From contig NZ_CP082780.1 of the NCBI RefSeq assembly GCF_019915265.1, forward strand, positions 2,728,001 to 2,792,000: a stretch of 64,000 nt of DNA, in the 5' to 3' direction. Below are positions 45,102 through 54,439 of this stretch, one piece after another. This DNA is from Bacillus aquiflavi (GTDB lineage Bacteria > Bacillota > Bacilli > Bacillales > Cytobacillaceae). A program made the position numbers and the translations under genes. Under the pieces are notes generated by a model. It saw nothing but the letters and a program-made list of their open reading frames with translations. It had not been told where the DNA came from and searched no databases. Every line of letters begins with the position of its first letter. Position 1 is the stretch's first letter.

Positions 45102-46139
45102 ATGTCGGATGCACTAATTGCAATCTCGATTATTTGGGGAATCGTCTTTATATATGCAGTAATGGGAACAATGGATTTTGGGGCAGGATTTTGGTCAATG
45201 ATATTTTTAAATAAACGGGAAACAAATGCAGCTAATATTGCCAATCGTTACTTATCTCCTACTTGGGAAGTAACAAATGTGTTTATTGTGGCAGTTGTTG
45301 TTGCTATTTATAGTTTTTTCCCACATGCTGCTTTTACACTTGGAACAGTATTATTAATTCCTGGAAGTCTTATTTTACTCCTTTTAGCAATTAGAAGTGC
45401 GTTTTTAGTTTTTTCAAATATTGCTAATGAATATAGACGGGTATTAACCTATATATCAGGAATTTCCGGTCTTCTCATTCCTGCTTTACTTATTAGTGTT
45501 TTACCAATAACACACGGAAACTTTGTTGATTTTTCAGATGGAAAGCAGTCGTTAAATATGGGGGAGCTATTCACAAGCCCTAATGAATATGCTTTTGTAG
45601 GATTTGCGATCAGCAGTACATTATTTCTTTCAGCTCTATTGCTTGCCGATTATTCGAAAGTGTCGAACGATTTTGATGCATATGCAGTTTATCGACGGAC
45701 TGCAATTATGATCGGACCTTTTACTATTATTATGGCGTTCCTTATTTTATTTACTATGCGCACAGAAGCTAGTTGGTTGTATACAAATATAATGGATAAC
45801 TATCCATTATTAATTTTATCATCTGTATTCTTTATTATTGGCATTATTGCTTTGTTTCTCCCTTCAAAAAAAGGGAAGAAAGGACTTCCAAGAATTTCAG
45901 TCATCGCTGTTGTAATCCAATATTTGGTGGCAGCATACGTATATGGCAATGCCCATCTGCCTTATATTGTCTACCCTGAAGTAACGATTGAGTCAGGTTT
46001 TACAGATCCTAGCTCTTTTAGAGCTGTATTTGCGACTTATATTGTCGGATTTTCAATACTTGTTCCAGGCTTCATTTACTTTTGGAGACTCTTTATGAAA
46101 GACAAGGAATATTTACGGCAAGGTAACCCAAATGATTGA
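45102..46139 (+). CDS. ythB: Cytochrome bd-type quinol oxidase subunit II (YthB/CydB)
   Basis: 345 residues with about eight hydrophobic spans. YAVMGTMDFGAGFWSMI near the N-terminus and NRYLSPTWEVTNVF are the CydB signature. It forms a heterodimer with the upstream subunit. The start follows GAGGAGG. No cydDC assembly genes are nearby. Confidence 0.92.
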   Translation: MSDALIAISIIWGIVFIYAVMGTMDFGAGFWSMIFLNKRETNAANIANRYLSPTWEVTNVFIVAVVVAIYSFFPHAAFTLGTVLLIPGSLILLLLAIRSAFLVFSNIANEYRRVLTYISGISGLLIPALLISVLPITHGNFVDFSDGKQSLNMGELFTSPNEYAFVGFAISSTLFLSALLLADYSKVSNDFDAYAVYRRTAIMIGPFTIIMAFLILFTMRTEASWLYTNIMDNYPLLILSSVFFIIGIIALFLPSKKGKKGLPRISVIAVVIQYLVAAYVYGNAHLPYIVYPEVTIESGFTDPSSFRAVFATYIVGFSILVPGFIYFWRLFMKDKEYLRQGNPND

Positions 46140-46261
46140 TCAGCATTTTTTCCCTGTTAACAACATGTATTTGAGATATTTATTTGTATAAAATAATATT
46201 TACTTGGGTGTCCAAGTGTGGCAATTCAAAACTATAGAGAAATGAAAGGAGATACACTATC

Positions 46262-46426
46262 GTGGCGAAAGATGTGCTATGCGAAGTAAATAACTGCCAT
46301 TATTGGGAACATGGAAATTTATGTAACGCTGATAAAATTTATGTTATTAGTCAAGCTGGAAAAACAGCTGAACATAGCCGTGAAACTGACTGTAAAACAT
46401 TTAAGCCAGGAAATGAGCTTTATTAA
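46262..46426 (+). CDS. DUF1540-family small cysteine-rich protein
   Basis: 54 residues from GTG 46262, ten bases after AAAGGAG. MAKDVLCEVNNCHYWEHGNL and the later CNADKIYVISQ give the C-x(5)-C...C pattern with a fourth Cys in DCKTF, the DUF1540 metal-binding-like domain. Function unknown. It follows ythB by 122 bp and could share its promoter. Confidence 0.78.
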   Translation: MAKDVLCEVNNCHYWEHGNLCNADKIYVISQAGKTAEHSRETDCKTFKPGNELY

Positions 46427-46430
46427 ATTC

Positions 46431-46455
46431 GGGGGGGGGGGACAGAATTCCCCCC
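46431..46455. repeat. Eleven-G homopolymer facing a C-run
   Basis: G46431-46441 followed by ACAGAATT and six C residues; the minus strand can form GGGGGG/CCCCCC after menE. It may act as the menE terminator stem or as a slippage site. Confidence 0.6.
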
Positions 46456-46457
46456 AG

Positions 46458-47939
46458 CTATCTATAATAATCCCGAAGCTTTCGCCTTAATAACTTTCTA
46501 GATGCATTTCGAGGTAATTGTTGTAAAAAAATAATTTTTTTTGGCACTTTATATTTCGCCAATTTTTTTTGACAATATTCAAGTAAATCATTTTCATTTA
46601 CATTTGCATTCGACTTTAAAACGACAAATCCTACTGGAATTTGCCCCCATTTAACATCATCTACACCAATGACCCCTGCATCATCAACTTTTGCATGTCC
46701 TAGTAAAACAGACTCAATCTCTGCAGGATAAATATTTTCCCCACCTGAAATAATTAGGTCAGAGCGTCTATCTAAAACAAATAAAAAACCTTCATGATCT
46801 AAATAGCCAATATCTCCTGTATACAACCAGCCAGCTTGTATTTTTTCCTTTGTTTCATTCATTTTATTCAAATAACCTTTTGTCACATTTGGTCCTTTAA
46901 CAACAATTTCACCTGTTTCATACGGGGCAGCTTCATTACCTGTTACTGTTTTAATTTTCAGTTGAGCAAGAAACAACGGCTTTCCAGCCGATCCTAGCTT
47001 TGATAAGCTATATTCAGGTGCTAACGTAACAATTTGTGAAGCTGTTTCTGTCATTCCGTATGTTTGAAATACAGGGATTTGTTTTTTAGCACATGTCTCT
47101 AATAAAGTGCGCGGTGCTGGTCCACCGCCTAACAGCATACAGCGAAAATAAGCTGGATAGGACTGATCCTTTAAATGATCAACCATTTTAACAAGCATTG
47201 TACTGACAACAGACATGATTGTAACACGATCATGAATAATTGCATCATTTGCAGCCTTTTCGTCAAATGATTCATGAAGCACGACTGTTATCCCATAAAT
47301 AACACCGCGAATTAAAATTGAAAAACCACTAATATGGAAAAAGGGAACTGATAATAACCAGCAATCGCCTTCTCTTAAACCTAAGTTCAACATTGAACCG
47401 ATAGCACTCCACCAATGATTTCCGTATGTTTGCAATACTCCTTTTGGGCGACCGGTTGTTCCCGATGTATACATCACTGTACAAACATTTTCTAGACAAA
47501 ACTCTTCCTTGGCATTCACTTCCTGCTCCTCGAGTCCAAATAGTGCCTCTTTAGATATTGTCATTAAATCTGCCAATATTTGTTTATTTATGTTTTTTAC
47601 TACAAAATCAAAAGATTGCTCATATATGAGACACTTAGCTTTACTATCTTTTAACTGATATACTAATTCATCAGCTGTTAATCGATTATTTAATAAAATT
47701 GTCTTTACACCTAACAGCTGTAATCCAAAGAGAATAAAGACCGTATCTGCATGATTTTTTAAAAGAACTCCAACGAAGTCTCCTTCTTTTAGATGCAAGC
47801 CTTTAAGCTGTCTAGCTATTTTGAGCGACTGATCATAAACACATTGAAAACTATATTCTTCTCCTTTAAACTTTAAAGCGATTCGATCAGGGGTTAAATG
47901 CGCACGTTTTGTTAACCAATTCGGAATTGTCTCTTCCAT
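46458..47939 (-). CDS. menE: O-succinylbenzoate-CoA ligase
   Basis: 493 residues from ATG 47939, close after GGGATGGG; an in-frame ATG at 47948 is possible. ANL-family motifs are present: TVMYTSGTTGRPKGVLQTYG (AMP loop), QTYGMTETASQIV, and GWLYTGDIGYLDHEGFLFVLDR-like end with GENIYPAEIESVL. It activates o-succinylbenzoate with ATP and CoA in menaquinone synthesis. Last gene of the menFDHBE operon; no menC follows. Confidence 0.94.
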   Translation of the reverse strand: MEETIPNWLTKRAHLTPDRIALKFKGEEYSFQCVYDQSLKIARQLKGLHLKEGDFVGVLLKNHADTVFILFGLQLLGVKTILLNNRLTADELVYQLKDSKAKCLIYEQSFDFVVKNINKQILADLMTISKEALFGLEEQEVNAKEEFCLENVCTVMYTSGTTGRPKGVLQTYGNHWWSAIGSMLNLGLREGDCWLLSVPFFHISGFSILIRGVIYGITVVLHESFDEKAANDAIIHDRVTIMSVVSTMLVKMVDHLKDQSYPAYFRCMLLGGGPAPRTLLETCAKKQIPVFQTYGMTETASQIVTLAPEYSLSKLGSAGKPLFLAQLKIKTVTGNEAAPYETGEIVVKGPNVTKGYLNKMNETKEKIQAGWLYTGDIGYLDHEGFLFVLDRRSDLIISGGENIYPAEIESVLLGHAKVDDAGVIGVDDVKWGQIPVGFVVLKSNANVNENDLLEYCQKKLAKYKVPKKIIFLQQLPRNASRKLLRRKLRDYYR

Positions 47940-47999
47940 TTCACCCATCCCTGTTGAAAACAGCCTGATGAATGATCATCAAGCTGTTTATCGAAATTT

Positions 48000-48818
48000 T
48001 TATGGAAAGCGAGGGAATTTCCCAAAATCAGGATTTCTTTTTTCTTTAAAAGCATCTCGACCTTCTTTAGCCTCATCTGTTGTATAGTATAGTAATGTTG
48101 CATCTCCTGCAAATTGTTGAATTCCTGCAAGCCCATCTGTATCAGCATTAAAAGCAGCTTTTAAGAAACGTAATGCAGTTGGACTTTTTTCTAACATTTC
48201 TTCGCACCATTTAATCGTTTCCTCTTCAACTTTATCAAGTGGAACAACAGTGTTTACTAACCCCATATCAAGCGCTTCTTGGGCATTGTATTGACGGCAT
48301 AAGTACCAAATTTCGCGAGCTTTTTTATGACCGACAATTCGTGCCAAGTATCCAGAGCCATACCCAGCATCAAAGCTGCCCACTTTAGGTCCTGTTTGTC
48401 CGAAAATTGCATTATCAGCTGCAATCGTTAAATCACAAACAATATGTAAAACATGTCCTCCACCAATTGCGTATCCTTTTACCATCGCGATAACTGGCTT
48501 CGGTATTACTCGAATTAATCTTTGTAAGTCGAGAACATTTAAGCGCGGAATTTCATCATCTCCTACATATCCACCGTGACCTCTTACTTTCTGATCTCCT
48601 CCCGAGCAAAAAGCATCATCGCCTGCTCCAGTTAAAACGATGACACCTATACTTGCATCATCACGTGCATACGCAAATGCATCAATTAATTCCATTACTG
48701 TCTTCGGACGAAACGCATTGCGTACTTCTGGACGATTAATTGTAATCTTTGCAATTCCATTATATGTTTCGTATAAAATATCCTCGTATTGACGTTCTGC
48801 ATTCCATTCTACTGTCAT
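48000..48818 (-). CDS. menB: 1,4-dihydroxy-2-naphthoyl-CoA synthase
   Basis: 272 residues. Crotonase-family signatures specific for Men[20 protein letters not shown] near residue 85 and [20 protein letters not shown] near 160. It closes the second ring of menaquinone by cyclising o-succinylbenzoyl-CoA. The ribosome-binding site is GGAGG. Intact. Confidence 0.97.
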   Translation of the reverse strand: MTVEWNAERQYEDILYETYNGIAKITINRPEVRNAFRPKTVMELIDAFAYARDDASIGVIVLTGAGDDAFCSGGDQKVRGHGGYVGDDEIPRLNVLDLQRLIRVIPKPVIAMVKGYAIGGGHVLHIVCDLTIAADNAIFGQTGPKVGSFDAGYGSGYLARIVGHKKAREIWYLCRQYNAQEALDMGLVNTVVPLDKVEEETIKWCEEMLEKSPTALRFLKAAFNADTDGLAGIQQFAGDATLLYYTTDEAKEGRDAFKEKRNPDFGKFPRFP

Positions 48819-48830
48819 TTTAAAACCTCC

Positions 48831-49643
48831 TTATTCTATGGACAAATACTCATTTACTATTGTACCAAACTTTTCTTCATCTTCCACGTGAACTGCGTGT
48901 CCACAGTTTGGAACTGAAACCAATTGGCTTAACGGAATTCTTTTTTTCATCCTCTCATTGATTCGGCAAAATTTTTTGTCAAGCATACCGGTTACGAGTA
49001 ACACTTCATGTTGAATATATTTTAAATCGTCCCACCAGGAAGGCTGCGATCCAGTTCCCATTCCAAGTAAACTATTAGCCAAACCTATTGGATTATTTTT
49101 AAGCCGCTGTTTTCTTATTACACTTTTTTTATGCTTAGAAATATATTGTTGAGTATGAAATAAAGGTATTTCCCCCCAATAATTAGCAAACTCCTCTATC
49201 CCATTCTTTTTAATAAAATCCGCAAGCTTACCATCTTGCAAACGTCTTTGTTCCCTCTCTGCTTCCGTTTCAAGTCCCGGAGAAGCACTCTCTAAAATGA
49301 GCTTGCGAATCCGTTCAGGAAACATAATTGCAAATGTTAAAGCAAGACCTCCTCCCATCGAATAACCTAGTATATCAGCCTTTTTAATCTTCAATTGATC
49401 CATAATTAAAAGTAAATGATATGCAACTTTTTCAATTTGATAAACGTTAACATTTTCAGGAGACTCTGTGCATCCATGACCAATAATATCTGGCATAATC
49501 AGCTTTGCCTGAGGTGTTAACTTATTACAGAATGGCAACCATGTTGAAGAATCGCCAGTGAAACCATGAAGTAAAATGAGCGGGAAGCCTTCTTCTCGAC
49601 AATATTTTATATGATAACGAATGCCGTCGATTACAAAATTCAC
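48831..49643 (-). CDS. menH: SHCHC synthase MenH
   Basis: 270 residues from GTG 49643, overlapping the menD stop by four bases. ILLHGFTGDSSTWLPF near residue 24 is the oxyanion region, GYSMGGGLAL near residue 95 the nucleophile elbow, and CGHAVHVED the catalytic His. It eliminates pyruvate from SEPHCHC. Intact alpha/beta hydrolase. Confidence 0.92.
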   Translation of the reverse strand: MNFVIDGIRYHIKYCREEGFPLILLHGFTGDSSTWLPFCNKLTPQAKLIMPDIIGHGCTESPENVNVYQIEKVAYHLLLIMDQLKIKKADILGYSMGGGLALTFAIMFPERIRKLILESASPGLETEAEREQRRLQDGKLADFIKKNGIEEFANYWGEIPLFHTQQYISKHKKSVIRKQRLKNNPIGLANSLLGMGTGSQPSWWDDLKYIQHEVLLVTGMLDKKFCRINERMKKRIPLSQLVSVPNCGHAVHVEDEEKFGTIVNEYLSIE

Positions 49644-51394
49644 TTGATTTCACCAGCAATTGTTGCACTTATTTCCTGGGAAACATTGTTCCACAAAGTT
49701 CGATGTTCCATTAAATTTTCATTTCTATTTGTCGGAATTTCAAGAACTGATAATCCTGAATATTCAACAGCTTGTTGAAAAGCGTCATTAAAATGATCCC
49801 AGTCTGATATATAAGTATATTTACCGCCATACATGTTAACAACTTGCTAAAAGTCTAAATTTAAAGGCGTTCCAAATAATTTTTCAAAATTTGCCGCATG
49901 CTTTGACTGAGGAAGGAAAGAGAAAATACCGCCTCCATTATTATTGATCAAGATAATTTTAATATTTATATTGTAAAGCTTAGCTGCTAAAAGTCCATTT
50001 AAATCGTGAAAGAAAGTAAGATCTCCAACAATTAAATATAACGGTTCTGAAACAGTGGCAGCTCCTAATGCGGTTGAAACTATTCCATCGATCCCATTAG
50101 CTCCGCGATTTCCCATAATGCGAATGGACTTATTATTAAAATGAAAAAAAGTATCTAAATCTCTAATTGGCATACTGTTTCCGACAAAAAGAGTTGAATG
50201 GTTCGGAAGTATTTTTGCTAATAAACTAAATAGCTTTCCTTCACTTAAAGAAGATTGTTGATTAATTTGCAATAATCCACGTTGTGTTACAGCATCAATC
50301 TCTAACCATTTATTTAACCATTTTGTTGAATTCTTTACTACTAAATAATTTGTTATTGATTGACAAAAAGCTTTTTCATCACAACATACCATATCTGTTC
50401 CTGTTCCAGATGGATCTCTCCACCCACCGCCTCCGTCAATAATAAATTGACGAATAGAGCGATGCTTCTTTAAAAAGAAGAGCAATGCTTTTGAAGTCGG
50501 CATTTCTCCGAAACGAATAATGACTTCAGGCTTTAATAACTTTTGTGCCTTTTCATTTTTCAAAAAAGTATCATAGCTTGTAACAATTTTTTCACCGCAA
50601 TGTTTTCCACTTCTCATTTGGGACAATGGATCTGCAATGATTGGATATTGTAATGCATCAGCTAGTTCGACTATTTTTTCTGTCAATGTACAATCTTCAA
50701 TTGGACCGCAGATAATAAGCCCTTTTTCATAGTTATTTAACTCAGTAGCGATTGTTTCAGCGTCTTCAGCCTGTAATGAAAGTATACCTGTATGAATATT
50801 CATACAGCCATGCGGTCTTTCAGTTAGTTCAAATAAATTTTCTCTTTCTAGATCGGGAATAAGCGGCTCTCGAAATGGAAAGTTCAAATGTACAGGTCCT
50901 GCTGGTGTACGTGACGCAACAGTAACCGCACGAGTACATACCGTCCGAGCATAACGGATCATGTCTTGTGAATTTTCAGGTAGTGCCATTTCAACAAACC
51001 ACTTAACGTTTTTTCCATATAAATGTATTTGATCAATTGCTTGTGGCGCCCCGACATCCCGAAGTTCATGTGGTCGATCTGCTGTTAATACGATAAGCGG
51101 AACACGAGCATATTTTGCTTCAATAACGGCGGGATAATAATTGGCCGCAGCTGTTCCAGATGTACATAAAAGAACAGTTGGTTTTTCAGAAGCCTTGGCA
51201 ATCCCTAAAGCAAAAAATGCCGCGGATCGTTCATCAACATGTATACGAATCTTTAAATCTGGGTGCTCTGCCATCATCATGGCCAATGGCGTTGACCTTG
51301 AACCAGGGCTTATAATTACATCTTCAACTCCTGCTTTAACTAACTCAGCAACAAACGCTGCAGTATATGCAGTTAACGCCTCTAAATGGCTCAT
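49640..51394 (-). pseudogene. menD: SEPHCHC synthase MenD with in-frame amber stop
   Basis: ThDP-dependent enzyme that joins isochorismate and 2-oxoglutarate. VEDVIISPGSRSTPLAMMM and the glutamate in the pyrimidine domain, PAGPVHLNFPFREPL, and the ThDP motif VGDLTFFHDLNGLLAAKLY are all intact. A TAG at 49847-49849 interrupts the frame after GTPLNLDF. The same frame then continues QVVNMYGGKYTYISDWDHFN to 49640, bringing the length to 584 residues, normal for MenD. The last 64 residues pack against the cofactor domain, so a truncated enzyme would probably be inactive. The men pathway supplies the only quinone of most Bacillaceae, so this is either a sequence error, readthrough, or a serious defect. 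Confidence 0.88.
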
Positions 51395-52804
51395 TTATTT
51401 ATTCCTCCCTAATGCATTAAGCATTGGACGAAACTTCATGTCCGTCTCTTGATACTCAATTTCAGGATTTGAATCAACAACTACTCCACAGCCTGCAAAT
51501 AATGACGCCTCTTGACCTTGTATAAGTCCAGAACGAATGGCCACAGCAAATTCCCCATTTCCCTGATAGTCCATCCATCCAATAGGTCCAGCGTATAACC
51601 CTCGATCTAACTCTTCAATTTCTCTAATCTTTTTCACTGCTTCCTTTTTAGGCAAGCCCCCTAATGCAGGCGTAGGATGAAGCCGTTCAACTAATGTCAG
51701 TAAAGATCTATCCGAATTGACTTTACCGACTACAGGAGTGTACAGATGTTGAATATCCCTTACTTTTAACAAAGTTGGGTTGCTAGGTAAAATCACTTCG
51801 TCGCATGTTTCATTCATTGCCTCTTTAATCATATCGACTACATATTGATGTTCAATTAAGTTTTTCTCATCTTTTAATAACGTTTCACCTAACAATTTAT
51901 CTTCCTGATCGGTTTTTCCCCTTCTAATTGAACCAGCCAAACACGTAGAAAAAACATTTTCATTATTTTTCTTCACTAGCCTTTCAGGTGATGCACCAAT
52001 GAAGCAATCGCCATTTGACTCGAAAGCAAAAATAAAACTATCTACTTGATCAGATAAGAGGTGAAACAACACTTGTTCAATATTAATATCATCACTAAAA
52101 TAAAGTCGCAATTCCCTTGCTAAGACAACTTTTTTTAAGGTCGCGGACTTTTTTAAATCTTCAATCGCATTTGCCACTGTTTCTTTCCATTGTAATGGAT
52201 TTATTTCAATTTTCTTTTTTAATTGAGCATCTGCAAAATCAGGTTTATATTCAAAGAGTACGTTCAGAAGATTTTCTCGCTCTTCAATTACCTTTTCTAC
52301 AAAGGTCGCTTCATCATTTTTTGTACAAATTAGATTTGTTGTTAAATAAGCATGTCCATTTACTTTACTTAACATAAACTTCGGTACATGAAAGGTCGAA
52401 TCATTAAATTTTGACCATAATTCTGTTTTTGGTTTAAAAGGGTCAAAAGAAAAGCCCCCAAAAAGCACAGGACCCAGTCCAGCATGCTTGTAAGGATTAG
52501 ATATCATTCCTTCATATATAAAACGCTTCCACTCTTTTTCGACGAGTAGAAAACGATTATCTCTTTCATCAGATCGTATTAATTTACATATACCTAAACC
52601 AATAAAATAGTTTTCACTTGAAGGCTCTTTCAAAAAAAACCGTTCTCCAAACATATTTTCTCGCCCTGCGGCGAAAAAAGAAAGCGGTTCAATATGATCA
52701 ATTTTGTTCACAACACTTAATAAAACTTCTTTTCCCGTTGCCTTTGCCCGATTCATTCCTTGTAAGATTTCCTCTTTAAAGTCTGTACCTTGAATTGTAA
52801 TCAA
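51395..52804 (-). CDS. menF: Isochorismate synthase MenF
   Basis: 469 residues from TTG 52804, after GGGGGG; the frame runs 39 codons further up but lacks a site there. Chorismate-utilising signatures: FIGASPERLVKKNNENVFST, LHPTPALGGLPKKEAVKKIR near residue 350, and GPIGWMDYQGNGEFAVAIRS with AGCGVVVDSNPEIEYQET. It converts chorismate to isochorismate, first committed step of the pathway. It abuts menD (one base apart). Intact. Confidence 0.95.
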   Translation of the reverse strand: MITIQGTDFKEEILQGMNRAKATGKEVLLSVVNKIDHIEPLSFFAAGRENMFGERFFLKEPSSENYFIGLGICKLIRSDERDNRFLLVEKEWKRFIYEGMISNPYKHAGLGPVLFGGFSFDPFKPKTELWSKFNDSTFHVPKFMLSKVNGHAYLTTNLICTKNDEATFVEKVIEERENLLNVLFEYKPDFADAQLKKKIEINPLQWKETVANAIEDLKKSATLKKVVLARELRLYFSDDINIEQVLFHLLSDQVDSFIFAFESNGDCFIGASPERLVKKNNENVFSTCLAGSIRRGKTDQEDKLLGETLLKDEKNLIEHQYVVDMIKEAMNETCDEVILPSNPTLLKVRDIQHLYTPVVGKVNSDRSLLTLVERLHPTPALGGLPKKEAVKKIREIEELDRGLYAGPIGWMDYQGNGEFAVAIRSGLIQGQEASLFAGCGVVVDSNPEIEYQETDMKFRPMLNALGRNK

Positions 52805-52989
52805 AAAAATCCCCCCAAAACGAGCACCTAGTTGCTTTTTGATCAGCTTCTCGCCTTCTAGCGGCTTAAAGTCATAAACAATTCTGCTCTGCATCCAATA
52901 GAAACTACATGACCTGCTCATAAGTTGTTTTACTTGGCACCGCTTTGCAGTCCGCTTCGCTTTTTATCTACTTGTCTTAAGCCTATTTT

Positions 52990-53019
52990 ACCATACACTT
53001 CATAACGATATAATGTCAA
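52990..53019 (-). promoter_or_regulatory. Predicted promoter of the menFDHBE operon
   Basis: TTGACA (53014-53019) and TATGGT separated by 18 bases on the minus strand, ~190 bp before the menF start. Confidence 0.4.
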
Positions 53020-53198
53020 TAAGAGAGCATGATTTAAAACCCTTGTTTTTCCATAATACGATAAAGGCAATATTCCCCTTGTTTAGTGGCAAAAGACATT
53101 GACACTTACAGCCCGTTTACCTACACTTAACATTGGGGTATTTTTATTATTATCATATTTAGTTGGAGACATTATTGCAAAAAAGGGAGAGTTTTATC

Positions 53199-54134
53199 AT
53201 GCAACCGAATGTGCATACTAATTCTTCAACTGCCGTAAAATCAAGATCAAACTGGAAAGTTTGGTGGCAGTTAACACGTCCGCATACATTAACGGCTTCA
53301 TTTGTTCCTGTTTTATTAGGGACAGCTCTTGCTTTACACATAACAGAGATTAATCTCATCTTATTTTCGGCAATGTTAGTTGCCAGTATTCTCATTCAAA
53401 CAGCAACAAACATGTTTAATGAGTATTACGATTTTAAAAGAGGACTTGATAATGAAAAATCCGTTGGGATTGGCGGAGCGATTGTCAGAGAAGGGATTAA
53501 GCCGAAAACAGTTCTTAGATTAGCCTTTAGCCTATTTGGCGTTGCTTTACTCATTGGACTTTATATTTGTATTAACACGAGTTGGTGGCTAGCTGTTATC
53601 GGAATAGTTTCAATGGCAGCTGGTTATTTCTACACAGGCGGTCCAATTCCAATTGCTTATACACCTTTTGGAGAAATTGTCGCTGGATTTTTTATGGGTG
53701 TTCTTATTATTCTCATTTCCTTTTATATTCAAACAGGAACGATTACAACAACAAGTGTACTTGTTTCGATTCCAATTTCAATTTTAGTCGGAGCCATTCT
53801 ACTTTCTAACAATATTCGGGACTTAGATGGCGATAAAGAAAACGGGCGTAAAACACTAGCTATTTTACTTGGAAGACAGAATGCCATCTACTTATTGGCC
53901 GGTATGTTTACAATCTCATACCTATGGGTATTTTTTCTAATTTCATTAAACTATACGACTCCATGGTTAGCTATTGTTATATTGAGCTTGCCGAAAGCGA
54001 TAAAAGCAACGAAAGGTTTTATTGGCAAGACTAAGCCTATTACTATGATGCCGGCAATGAAGGCAACAGCGCAAACAAACACGATTTTTGGCTTTCTACT
54101 GTCAATTGGATTATTTTTAAGCTATTATTTATAA
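53199..54134 (+). CDS. menA: 1,4-dihydroxy-2-naphthoate polyprenyltransferase MenA
   Basis: 311 residues from ATG 53199, after GGGAGAG. UbiA-family membrane enzyme with about nine helices; Asp-rich Mg sites NMFNEYYDFKRGLDNEKS (near residue 75) and NNIRDLDGDKENGRKT (near 205). It attaches the polyprenyl tail to DHNA. Divergent from menF. Intact. Confidence 0.94.
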   Translation: MQPNVHTNSSTAVKSRSNWKVWWQLTRPHTLTASFVPVLLGTALALHITEINLILFSAMLVASILIQTATNMFNEYYDFKRGLDNEKSVGIGGAIVREGIKPKTVLRLAFSLFGVALLIGLYICINTSWWLAVIGIVSMAAGYFYTGGPIPIAYTPFGEIVAGFFMGVLIILISFYIQTGTITTTSVLVSIPISILVGAILLSNNIRDLDGDKENGRKTLAILLGRQNAIYLLAGMFTISYLWVFFLISLNYTTPWLAIVILSLPKAIKATKGFIGKTKPITMMPAMKATAQTNTIFGFLLSIGLFLSYYL

Positions 54135-54151
54135 AATGATAAATAACTTCA

Positions 54152-54235
54152 AACTGTTGCCAAACTAACGGGTGCTTTATGTACGAAAGCTTTTCGCTTC
54201 CGTTTAATGCTGGCCGTTTCAAAAATTCACTTTAT
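54152..54235 (+). repeat. Dispersed intergenic repeat, family A (divergent copy)
   Basis: AAACTGTTGCCAAACTAACGG, TTTTCGCTTCCGTTTAATGC and TTTCAAAAATTC follow the family order at lower similarity. Confidence 0.4.
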
Positions 54236-54241
54236 AATTTC

Positions 54242-54270
54242 AAGCTTTCGCCAAATGCGAAAGCTTTTTT
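54242..54270 (+). terminator. menA terminator
   Basis: AAGCTTTCGC / GCGAAAGCTTTTTT with a CAAAT loop. Confidence 0.85.
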
Positions 54271-54439
54271 AATTTGTTTTTTATAGCTCCCCAACAGTTT
54301 CTTTACTCTATTTCTTTTTAACCACATTGCTAAGACTGAATGAATGTTCAATTTTACTTTCAGATTAATTTTTAACATATAAAAAATATCTAAACGCCCA
54401 TACTAAAAAGACAACAGCTTTACAAAAGGATGTGTACAA

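Noticed and set aside
8566-51394. Reassignment of stop codons (TAA/TAG read as sense)
   Set aside because: Most genes end normally in TAA or TAG, and only four frames have internal stops, so a changed genetic code is not credible.
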